The notes beneath the pieces are model-generated. The model was not told the DNA's origin and searched no databases. It saw nothing but the letters and a program-made list of their open reading frames with translations. From Aquificota bacterium (GTDB lineage: Bacteria > Aquificota > Aquificia > Aquificales > QOAS01): a DNA stretch of 14,940 bases. This document shows, piece after piece, positions 1 through 6,662 of the stretch (position 1 is the first letter of the stretch; the number at the start of each line of letters is the position of its first letter). The stretch lies in assembly GCA_026987085.1 (NCBI GenBank), contig JALSNH010000093.1, forward strand, positions 1-14,940. Reading direction: 5' to 3'. The position numbers and the translations under genes are program-made.

Positions 1-101
1 CCTTGGGCCACGCCAAGGAGAAACTTATAAACCTCATTAAAGAGGCGGGAAAAATCCCCGCGGAGCGGGATACCTTTTATAACATATTAAAAATGTATTA
101 A
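1..101 (+). CDS. C-terminal tail of an upstream gene, possibly a menaquinone-pathway radical SAM enzyme (MqnE/MqnC-like)
   Basis: The frame beginning at position 3 is open from the window edge to a TAA at 99-101 and encodes 32 residues. The other two forward frames stop at 28-30 and 38-40. The tail reads like a genuine protein C-terminus: an amphipathic helix (EKLINLIKEAGK) followed by IPAERDTFYN. A helix of the form 'LIREAG+xPxxRDTxY' is what I remember at the C-terminus of the radical SAM enzymes of the futalosine menaquinone pathway (aminofutalosine synthase MqnE and cyclic dehypoxanthine futalosine synthase MqnC). The catalytic CxxxCxxC part would lie off the left edge, so the assignment rests on this short tail alone. 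A coding tail is likely; the family is tentative. Confidence 0.45.
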   Translation, partial: LGHAKEKLINLIKEAGKIPAERDTFYNILKMY

Positions 102-119
102 TAATGTATTTTTAATTAC

Positions 120-162
120 TTGAGCGTTCCAACTTTTTCACTTTTAAAAAGGTAGTTAAAAT
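120..162 (+). promoter_or_regulatory. Candidate promoter(s) of the FBP aldolase/phosphatase gene
   Basis: The 70-bp AT-rich gap before the gene offers two readings. A TTGAGC at 120-125 lies 17 nt before TTTAAA (143-148), which would give a short leader. Alternatively TTAAAAT (156-162) sits nine nt before the ATG and would give a leaderless or nearly leaderless message, as at several other genes here. The GGTAG at 151-155 is a weak Shine-Dalgarno and lies too far (16 nt) from the ATG. This is pattern matching only. Confidence 0.3.
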
Positions 163-171
163 TTGCCCTTT

Positions 172-1317
172 ATGAAGTTGACTTTAAGTGTAATCAAAGC
201 CGATATCGGTGGATGGGTAGGTCACTCCTCTACCCACCCTGAGGTTGTAAATGCTGTTAAAGAGTATGTAGCTACCAAAGTGGCTGATGGAACTTTAATA
301 GATGCCGACATTTTGACCTGCGGTGACGATATTGCCATCGTTATGACCCACACTCACGGTGTCGATAACGAAAAGGTTCATAAACTCGCTTGGGAAGCTT
401 TCGAAACCGGAACGGAGGTTGCCAAAAAGTTAAAACTCTACGGTGCCGGTCAGGACCTTTTAGCCGAAGCTTTCAGCGGAAACATTAAAGGTCTCGGTCC
501 CGGTGTTGCCGAAATGGAGTTTGAAGAGAGACCTTCCGAACCGGTAATTGTATTCTTTGCGGATAAAACCGAACCGGCAGCTTGGAACCTACCGCTTTAC
601 GAAATGTTTGCCGACCCTATGAAAACCGCCGGTCTTGTAATTGACCCCAAAATGCACCAAGGTTTTACCTTTGAGGTGCTCGACCTTGTTGAAGGTAAAA
701 AGGTTAAAATCTCCTGCCCCGAGGAGCTTTACGACCTACTTGCACTAATAGGAACCACCTCCCGCTATGCGGTTAAGGCTGTTTATAGAAATCTCGATGG
801 TGAGATTGCCGCCGTTGCCTCCACCCAAAGGCTCAACTATATTGCCGGTAAGTATGTGGGTAAGGACGATCCCGTATTAATAGTAAGAGCTCAAAGCGGT
901 TTCCCCGCAGTAGGAGAGGTATTGGAACCTTTTGCAAATCCTTGGTTTGTTGCCGGTTGGATGAGGGGTTCCCACCACGGTCCTTTAATGCCGGTATCTT
1001 TCGAAGATGCGAGACCTTCCAGATTTGACGGACCTCCCCGTGTAATCGCTGCCGGCTACCAAATTGCCGAAGGTAAACTAATAGGACCTGCCGACTTGTT
1101 CTACGACCCGGCTTTCGATAAAGCTAGACAAATGGCCAACGAGATGGCCTACATTATGAGACGCCATGGAGCTTTTGAACCCCACAGACTTCCTCCCGAA
1201 GAGCTTGAATACACTACCCTTCCCAAGGTTCTTGAAAAACTTAAGGACCGCTGGGAGGAAGATGTTCAAGAGAGACTTTCCGAGGATCAACAAAGGGAAC
1301 AGGGAGAGGTTGAGTAA
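172..1317 (+). CDS. fbp: Bifunctional fructose-1,6-bisphosphate aldolase/phosphatase (archaeal-type, class V FBPase)
   Basis: A single-domain cytoplasmic enzyme of gluconeogenesis. It condenses dihydroxyacetone phosphate with glyceraldehyde-3-phosphate and then dephosphorylates the fructose-1,6-bisphosphate to fructose-6-phosphate in the same remodelled active site. The 381 residues match the usual family length and read collinearly with the Sulfolobus enzyme as I remember it. The Mg-binding residues are visible as D11, H18 (ADIGGWVGH), D52-D53 (CGDD), Q94 (GAGQD) and D131 (ADKTEP). The aldolase Schiff-base lysine is K231 with Y228 nearby (GKYVGKDDP), and a late active-site tyrosine is Y347 (EYTTLP). 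An in-frame TTG at 163 would add three residues, but the family normally begins MK-x-T-x-SVIKADIG, so I take the ATG at 172. The family is typical of archaea and deep-branching, often autotrophic, bacteria. Its stop codon directly abuts the stop of the opposing topoisomerase frame, leaving no room for a separate terminator. Confidence 0.95.
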   Translation: MKLTLSVIKADIGGWVGHSSTHPEVVNAVKEYVATKVADGTLIDADILTCGDDIAIVMTHTHGVDNEKVHKLAWEAFETGTEVAKKLKLYGAGQDLLAEAFSGNIKGLGPGVAEMEFEERPSEPVIVFFADKTEPAAWNLPLYEMFADPMKTAGLVIDPKMHQGFTFEVLDLVEGKKVKISCPEELYDLLALIGTTSRYAVKAVYRNLDGEIAAVASTQRLNYIAGKYVGKDDPVLIVRAQSGFPAVGEVLEPFANPWFVAGWMRGSHHGPLMPVSFEDARPSRFDGPPRVIAAGYQIAEGKLIGPADLFYDPAFDKARQMANEMAYIMRRHGAFEPHRLPPEELEYTTLPKVLEKLKDRWEEDVQERLSEDQQREQGEVE

Positions 1318-2415
1318 TTAACCCTTCCTTCGCTTGGTTTTCTTTCTTTTAAAAATCCTTTTAGGTTTTTTAAAACTTTCCGAAACTTCAAAGGTTTCAT
1401 TTTTTAGCCTTTCAACCTCTTTAGAGGTGAACTCTTTAACCTTCTCCAAAAAGCGTTTATAGCCTATGTATCCGAGACTCTTAAGATGGATATTTTCGAG
1501 AGCCCTCTCCCACTGGGCGGTCATTTCGGGTGAGGAAACCAAAGAGGTAGAGAGTTTTTTAATAAGTTCAATCCCTTTCTCGGTCGGAATTAAAACCTTA
1601 CCTTTTTTGCTTATATAGCCCCTTTCCTTGAGGGTTTCTATTATCTGGGCCCTCGTGGCGGGCGTTCCGAGACCGAGCTTTTCCATCTCCTTTAGGAGGG
1701 TTCCTTCGGTATACCTCGGCGGGGGTTCGGTTTTACGTTTTTCCAACTTTTGGTCGACCTTTTTAACCTTTTCTCCCTCTTTAAGTTCGGGAAACTCTAT
1801 ATTTTCACTTTTGGCGTTGTAGAGAACTTTCCAACCGAGCTCGAGGTCCCTTTTTAGGTAGGTATAAAAGAGGTATTTCTCACCTACGCGGGTGTAGATT
1901 TTTAAAACCTCATACCTATAAGGGGGATAGAAGACTCCCAAAAACCTCCTAAGGATAAGGTTATAAATCTTTTCCTCTTGGGGGGATAGCGTTTCGGGAG
2001 GCGGTTCCAACGGAATTATTGCGTGGTGGTCGGTAAGTTTCGAATCGTCAAAAACCCTTTTACCGACTTTGGGAACTTCCGAAACTAAATCCTCCCTACC
2101 AAGTTTTTTTAACACTTTTACCACTAAAGGCATATTGCTCTCCGCCAAATAGTGGCTCTCCGTCCGCGGGTAGGATATTACTTTCCAATCCTCATAAAGT
2201 TTTTGGGCTATCTCTAAAGTCCTTTTTGCGGAAAAACCGTAGAGTTTGTTTGCCTCCCTTTGGAGTGAGGTTAAAGAGTGGAGCTTGGGAGGGTATTCTT
2301 TTTTTATCTCCTTTTGGAGTTTCTCAATAACACCGTAGTTGAACCTTTTAAGGTCTTCAAATATTTTTTGGGCTTCCTCTTTCGGAAAACCAAATAGCTC
2401 TTTGGAAACCTTCAC
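1318..2415 (-). CDS. Type IA DNA topoisomerase (TopB-like), TOPRIM-less C-terminal half
   Basis: The 365 residues match the strand-passage part of a type IA topoisomerase. The nucleophilic tyrosine is Y82 in ISYPRTES, TDHHAIIP lies at 128-135, the GLGTPATRAQIIE helix at 248-260, and SSPEMTAQWERAL at 294-306. A very basic tail (KKPKRIFKRKKTKRRKG) replaces zinc ribbons. Such enzymes are normally about 600-720 residues and start with a TOPRIM domain that carries the acidic metal-binding residues; that first ~230-270-residue part is absent. The frame starts at GTG 2415; an in-frame TAA lies five codons upstream and the divergent gcvT begins 24 bp away, so the missing half is not adjacent. The frame is clean, with no internal stops, which argues against a decayed copy. 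It could be one subunit of a split enzyme, a DNA-binding paralogue without TOPRIM, or a relic. The family call is firm; activity is unknown. Confidence 0.88.
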   Translation of the reverse strand: MKVSKELFGFPKEEAQKIFEDLKRFNYGVIEKLQKEIKKEYPPKLHSLTSLQREANKLYGFSAKRTLEIAQKLYEDWKVISYPRTESHYLAESNMPLVVKVLKKLGREDLVSEVPKVGKRVFDDSKLTDHHAIIPLEPPPETLSPQEEKIYNLILRRFLGVFYPPYRYEVLKIYTRVGEKYLFYTYLKRDLELGWKVLYNAKSENIEFPELKEGEKVKKVDQKLEKRKTEPPPRYTEGTLLKEMEKLGLGTPATRAQIIETLKERGYISKKGKVLIPTEKGIELIKKLSTSLVSSPEMTAQWERALENIHLKSLGYIGYKRFLEKVKEFTSKEVERLKNETFEVSESFKKPKRIFKRKKTKRRKG

Positions 2416-2439
2416 AGGGTCTAAAATTTAAACTTCCTT

Positions 2440-3495
2440 ATGCGTAGAACTCCTTATTTTGAACTCCATAAAAAGTTCGGTGCAAAATTTGTTCCTTTTG
2501 CCGGTTGGGAAATGCCGGTTCAGTTCTCTTCGATACTGGAAGAAGCCAAAACCGTCCGTTCAAAGGTAGGAATTTTCGATGTTTCCCATATGGGGAGAAT
2601 TTTTATTGAGGGACCTCAAGCGGAAGAGTTTTTAAACTACCTAACTACCAACAATGTGAAAAACCTTTCCGAAGGTGAGGTCCAATATTCGCTGATTCTC
2701 AACGAAAAGGGCGGAACGGTCGACGATATTACCGTTTACAAGTTTTCAAAAAATCGCTTTATGGTGGTAGTTAACGCTGCCAACCGCGAAAAGGTTTTGA
2801 AACATACAGAAAACCTTAAAGGGAATTTTGAAGTTTCTATTTACGACCGTAGCGGTGAGTTAACCCAACTTGCACTTCAGGGTCCCGAGGCGGAAAATCT
2901 TTTAAAAGATTTTTTCCCGGGGATAGAAAAGCTCAACTATTACACCTTTGGGGAGTTTAACGGCGTTTTGATTTCAAGAACCGGCTACACCGGTGAGGAC
3001 GGTTTTGAAATATATATTCCCGCCGAAGGCGGGCTTAAACTTTATAAAGAACTTGTAGAAAGGGGAGTAAAACCCTGCGGGTTGGGAGCTCGGGATATCC
3101 TCCGTATAGAGGCGGGTTTTCCGCTTTATGGCCACGAATTGAATGAGGATATGGACCCTCGTGAGGCGAATCTTTCAAAATTTATCGACCTCCAAAAGGA
3201 GTTTTTTGGTAAAGAGGCACTCCTATCGAGGGAACCTAAAAGAAAACTTAGAGGCCTTATGTTGGAACAGAGAAGGGTTGCCCAGCAAGGGTTCAAGGTA
3301 TTTAAAGGGGATAACCTTGTAGGGGAGATTTCTAGCGGAACCTACTCACCCAATTTGGGAAAATCCATAGCCTTAGCTTTCCTCGATAGGGAGATAAAGT
3401 TGGGAGAGACGGTCGAGGTGGAAATTAGAGGTAAGCGTATACCGGCCAAGGTGGTTAAAAGCCGTTTTATAAGCAATGTGAGGAAAAAGGCTTAA
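2440..3495 (+). CDS. gcvT: Aminomethyltransferase, T-protein of the glycine cleavage system
   Basis: GcvT moves the aminomethyl group of glycine held on lipoyl-GcvH to tetrahydrofolate, giving 5,10-methylene-THF and ammonia. It works in the cytoplasm and, in some anaerobes, in the reverse (glycine-forming) direction. The 351 residues are standard length. Family signatures are PFAGWEMPVQF (19-29), FDVSHMG (46-52), GGTVDDITVY with the expected folate-site aspartate D96, GYTGEDGFEIY in the middle, and GLGARDILRIEAGFPLYGHEL. The C-terminal barrel begins near LRGLMLEQ. No gcvH or gcvP is in the window. It is first in a tight plus-strand operon with hemE (11 nt gap). It has no Shine-Dalgarno; an AT-rich stretch (TAAAATTTAAA, 2422-2432) ends seven nt before the ATG. 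Confidence 0.95.
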   Translation: MRRTPYFELHKKFGAKFVPFAGWEMPVQFSSILEEAKTVRSKVGIFDVSHMGRIFIEGPQAEEFLNYLTTNNVKNLSEGEVQYSLILNEKGGTVDDITVYKFSKNRFMVVVNAANREKVLKHTENLKGNFEVSIYDRSGELTQLALQGPEAENLLKDFFPGIEKLNYYTFGEFNGVLISRTGYTGEDGFEIYIPAEGGLKLYKELVERGVKPCGLGARDILRIEAGFPLYGHELNEDMDPREANLSKFIDLQKEFFGKEALLSREPKRKLRGLMLEQRRVAQQGFKVFKGDNLVGEISSGTYSPNLGKSIALAFLDREIKLGETVEVEIRGKRIPAKVVKSRFISNVRKKA

Positions 3496-3506
3496 AAATA
3501 GGAGTT

Positions 3507-4511
3507 ATGTCCCTTTTTTTAAAAGCCCTTCGGGGGGAGCCGCTCGAGCGGTTTCCCGTTTGGCTGATGCGCCAGGCGGGCCGCTATATGCCTCAATATA
3601 GGGAATTAAGGAAGCGGGCTAAGGACTTTCTGGATTTTTGTTCCAATGTAGAGTTGGCGGTTGAGGTTACCCTTTTACCGGAAAAAGTTTTGGGTATAGA
3701 TGCCCTAATCCTTTTTTCGGATATTTTGGTTCCTTTAAAACCTCTCGGGGTGGAGGTTAAATTCTCTCCCTTCGAAGGTCCTCTGTTGAAAGCTCCACCT
3801 TTAGATGAATGGAAAGAGTTTGACCCAAAAGGGGTTGGGTTTGTATTTGAGACCGTTAGGAGGGTGAAAAGGCGGAGCAACCTACCCTTAATAGGTTTTT
3901 CCGGCGCTCCTTTCACCTTGGGAGCCTATATATTGGAAGGAAAAACTTCAAAAGATTTCAAAGAGATTAGAAAACTCTTTTACAGTGATAGAAAAAGGTT
4001 CCACCTTTTGATGGAAAAACTTTCCCGAATGGTGGTCGAATATCTGTCAGCCCAAATAGAGGCGGGGGCAGATGCGGTTCAACTCTTTGATAGCTGGGCT
4101 TACGTTATGTCGCCCGAAATGTTTAAGGAATACACACCTCATCTAAAATTTATAGCAGATGGGCTTAAGGCAAGGTTTGATGTTCCTTTAATCTACTTTT
4201 TCCGCGGAAGCGGCTTTTTATATAAGGAAGCCTTTAAATTACCTTTCGATGCCTTTTCAATAGACTGGAGTCTTCCTATAGAGGTCGCTTTAAAGGAGTT
4301 ATCCGGCAGAGCTGTTCAAGGTAATCTCGACCCGACTGTTTTATACGCTCCCGACGAGGTTATAAAAAACGAAGCAATTAAGCTTCTCCAAAAGGTTGCA
4401 AAAGATAGAAAAACCCTCTACGTGTTCAATCTTGGCCACGGTCTTGCACCCGATATGGAACTAAATAAGGTGAAACTTTTGGTGGATACGGTTAAAAATT
4501 TCTCCCTTTAG
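3507..4511 (+). CDS. hemE: Uroporphyrinogen III decarboxylase
   Basis: Cytoplasmic enzyme that removes four acetate carboxyls from uroporphyrinogen III to give coproporphyrinogen III in haem synthesis. The 334-residue length is normal. Active-site arginines are R22 and R26 in WLMRQAGRYMPQYR, the substrate-organising aspartate is D72 (FSDILVP), and FSGAPFTLGAY with Y141, LFDSWA with S196 and FNLGHGLAPD with H311 all match family positions. AGGAG at 3500-3504 is a good Shine-Dalgarno sequence but lies only two nt from the ATG; the family N-terminus (LFLKALRGEP) supports this start. It is second in the gcvT-hemE-LysM operon, and its TAG is immediately followed by the ATG of the next gene, suggesting coupled translation. 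Confidence 0.95.
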   Translation: MSLFLKALRGEPLERFPVWLMRQAGRYMPQYRELRKRAKDFLDFCSNVELAVEVTLLPEKVLGIDALILFSDILVPLKPLGVEVKFSPFEGPLLKAPPLDEWKEFDPKGVGFVFETVRRVKRRSNLPLIGFSGAPFTLGAYILEGKTSKDFKEIRKLFYSDRKRFHLLMEKLSRMVVEYLSAQIEAGADAVQLFDSWAYVMSPEMFKEYTPHLKFIADGLKARFDVPLIYFFRGSGFLYKEAFKLPFDAFSIDWSLPIEVALKELSGRAVQGNLDPTVLYAPDEVIKNEAIKLLQKVAKDRKTLYVFNLGHGLAPDMELNKVKLLVDTVKNFSL

Positions 4512-5039
4512 ATGTTATCTCAAAAAGTAAGGATTCTCCTTTTGGCGGTCGCCCTTTTTGTATGGTTTCTAAACGGGCTTTACGCCATTTATGTCAACAA
4601 ACTCCGTTTGGAACAGTATAAGCTTGTAAGGGAACTGAGGAAAATTAGAAAAGAAAACGACCGACTCTATTGGAAAATTTCCCAAACCCTCAACTTTAAA
4701 AGTGGGTTGGAATTTGCCCAAAAAACCGGTATGGTTGAAGTAAAACCTTATCGGGTAGCGAACTTTTACCCTTTTTTAAAGGGTAAACCTCTTATAGATT
4801 TCTACTACGCTTGGAAGGGTGATACTCCCTACAAAATAGCCCAAAAGTTGGGAGTTCCTTTAAAGGTTTTAATCAGATACAATCCCGCCCTAAGGTGGGG
4901 TTATGTAGTTCCTATGCAGAGAATTATTTATCCGGTTTCCTTCCCGGTTGTCGAAAATGGAAATGAAACTTCCAAAGGTTCTAAAGGAACAAAACAGAAA
5001 AAGGTTTCAAAGGAGACCCAAAAACTCCCTCAAAACTGA
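4512..5039 (+). CDS. Membrane-anchored protein with FtsL-like N-terminus and LysM domain
   Basis: The 175 residues show a short N-terminus, one transmembrane helix (about 7-27), a charged probable coiled coil (29-58), a linker, a LysM-like segment (98-141: YYAWKGDTPYKIAQKLGVP then NPALRWGYVVPMQRI), and a Lys/Ser/Thr-rich, likely disordered tail (147-175). TM plus coiled coil followed by FAQKTGMVEVKP recalls FtsL/DivIC-type divisome proteins, whose coils are often followed by an 'iA-e-lGm' motif. LysM domains bind peptidoglycan, so the inferred role is an inner-membrane protein facing the cell wall, perhaps in envelope or division assembly. It starts one base after the hemE stop and has no Shine-Dalgarno of its own, so translational coupling to hemE is likely. 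The last 33 bp overlap the end of nnr on the other strand. LysM is fairly sure; the FtsL link is by topology only. Confidence 0.8.
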   Translation: MLSQKVRILLLAVALFVWFLNGLYAIYVNKLRLEQYKLVRELRKIRKENDRLYWKISQTLNFKSGLEFAQKTGMVEVKPYRVANFYPFLKGKPLIDFYYAWKGDTPYKIAQKLGVPLKVLIRYNPALRWGYVVPMQRIIYPVSFPVVENGNETSKGSKGTKQKKVSKETQKLPQN

Positions 5040-6602
5040 GTAGTTTTTTTTAAAGTCCTCTTTTGGGTCGTAGTTTCTAATAAATTTGTAGGAGGCCCAA
5101 ATATGGTTAATTAAATCGGTAGCCCTAACGCTTTCGGTATCCTTATCCCTCTCGGCAAGTTCGCCGGCTATAGCGTGAAGGCTTACTCCCAAAATTAGGG
5201 CCTCCTTTATAGACATCTTTCCAACCAAAGCTCCCAATATACCGCTCAAAACGTCTCCGACACCACCCTTTGCCATTGCGGGTGTTCCTCTCACATTCAC
5301 AAAAACTTCCCCTCCGGGGGTGGCTATTACGGTGCGCGCGGACTTTAAAACGAGATAGCAGTTATTTTCCTCCGCGAAGCGGCGCGCTACCTCTATCTGG
5401 TTGGTAATTATTTCTTTGCTGTAGAGGCCGGTAAGCCGTTGCATTTCCCCCACATGGGGTGTTAAAACGGCCGGGATCTCCCTTTTTTTGAGGAGCTCTT
5501 TGCCCTCTTTACCCATATCGGCAAGGTTGTTTATTCCGTCCGCATCTATTACCAAAGGGCGGTTCCAATTTTCCAAAAAGTCCGCAACAATGGTTTGACC
5601 TTCCTTATACCTTCCCATACCGGGTCCTAAAACTGCCGAGGTATACCTTTCAAAGTTCGGGTCGCTTTCTACAAAATCCCATATGTGGGGATGGAGAAAA
5701 CCTTTTTCCATTTCGGGAAGGGGCATAGTCATCTCCTCTATTAGGGAGTTTTCCAAAATAGGGTCCAACGATTGGGAGGTTCCTACCGTAACGAGGCCGG
5801 CTCCCGCCTCGGTTGCCGCCTTTGCCGCCATAATAACCGCACCCGTCTTTCCGCTGCTTCCCCCGATGATTAAAACGTGTCCCTCGCGGTTTTTATAGGT
5901 GTAAGGTTCCCTTTGTGGAATAAGGTTTTTCAGATTTTGAATCTCTATGAGTTCGGTTTTTATCTCCTCCCCAAGGAGGTCGACCGGTATCGATATATCC
6001 CTTACGAGGACTTTGCCGCAATAGACCGCCGCAGGGTAAAGAACATGTCCATATTTGGGTAAAGCAAAGGTTACCGTAATGTCCGCTTTTACAACCGGCT
6101 CTATCACCTCCCCACTGTCGGCCGAAATTCCGCTGGGAATGTCGACTGCAACAACAGGTTTTTTGCTCTCATTAATCTTTTTAACAATATCGGCCCACCT
6201 ACCTTTAATGGGTGGGGTGAAACCGGTTCCAAAAATAGCGTCGATAATAAGGTCGTATTCCTCCAAGGGTGGAAGTTCTTTAAAGAATTTAATCCCTATC
6301 TTGGAAGCTATTTGATACTGAACTCTGCAGTCGGGTTTTAGTTCATTCTCCTCGTAAGGTAAAAATACGTGAACCTCCCTTCGGTTGCGTATTTTTAAAA
6401 TCCTACCGGCGGCTATACCGTCTCCTCCGTTGTTTCCTTTGCCGGCTACTACGAGGATTTTTTTAGCCTGCGGGAAGAATCTGATAACCGCATTGGCAAC
6501 TCCGCGGGCTGCATTTTCCATTAATACTAAGGAAGGAATACCTATCTCATTGATGGTTTTCGAATCGAGATCCTGCATTTGGGATGCTTTAACGAGCTTC
6601 AT
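5007..6602 (-). CDS. nnr: Bifunctional NAD(P)HX repair enzyme (epimerase + ADP-dependent dehydratase)
   Basis: This cytoplasmic protein repairs hydrated NADH/NADPH, damage that forms faster at high temperature. The N-terminal YjeF_N epimerase part (about 1-215) has GKGNNGGDG (54-62) and the catalytic-type aspartate D121 in IIDAIFGTG. The C-terminal ribokinase-like dehydratase part (about 230-531) has VLIIGGSSGKTGA (243-255), LGPGMG (325-330), VIDADGINNL (351-360) and TPHVGEM (381-387). In the phosphate-binding loop near the end, KGGVGDVLSG (445-454), a valine stands where the family usually has T or S. A TTG at 6605 precedes the ATG at 6602; I choose the ATG, which gives 531 residues. It is convergent with the LysM gene and overlaps it by 33 bp. 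TTTATA (6611-6616; TATAAA on the coding strand) lies eight nt before the ATG. Confidence 0.95.
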   Translation of the reverse strand: MKLVKASQMQDLDSKTINEIGIPSLVLMENAARGVANAVIRFFPQAKKILVVAGKGNNGGDGIAAGRILKIRNRREVHVFLPYEENELKPDCRVQYQIASKIGIKFFKELPPLEEYDLIIDAIFGTGFTPPIKGRWADIVKKINESKKPVVAVDIPSGISADSGEVIEPVVKADITVTFALPKYGHVLYPAAVYCGKVLVRDISIPVDLLGEEIKTELIEIQNLKNLIPQREPYTYKNREGHVLIIGGSSGKTGAVIMAAKAATEAGAGLVTVGTSQSLDPILENSLIEEMTMPLPEMEKGFLHPHIWDFVESDPNFERYTSAVLGPGMGRYKEGQTIVADFLENWNRPLVIDADGINNLADMGKEGKELLKKREIPAVLTPHVGEMQRLTGLYSKEIITNQIEVARRFAEENNCYLVLKSARTVIATPGGEVFVNVRGTPAMAKGGVGDVLSGILGALVGKMSIKEALILGVSLHAIAGELAERDKDTESVRATDLINHIWASYKFIRNYDPKEDFKKNYSVLREFLGLL

Positions 6603-6605
6603 CAA

Positions 6606-6623
6606 GTCTATTTATAACTCCCT
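6606..6623 (-). promoter_or_regulatory. AT-rich -10-like element just before nnr
   Basis: On the coding strand TATAAA (plus 6611-6616) stands eight nt before the ATG at 6602 and five nt before the in-frame TTG. Transcription would start at about the start codon. A weak purine stretch AGGGAG (plus 6618-6623) lies 15 nt from the ATG, too far to be a normal Shine-Dalgarno. I see no good -35. Confidence 0.3.
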
Positions 6624-6662
6624 TTCAATAAAGGAAATTCGGGTCGGGAAATCCTACAAAAA

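Noticed and set aside
163..171. TTG start three codons upstream of the FBP aldolase/phosphatase ATG
   Set aside because: The family begins MKxTxSVIKADIG and the extra Met-Pro-Phe has no counterpart; the weak GGTAG near it was not enough to prefer it.
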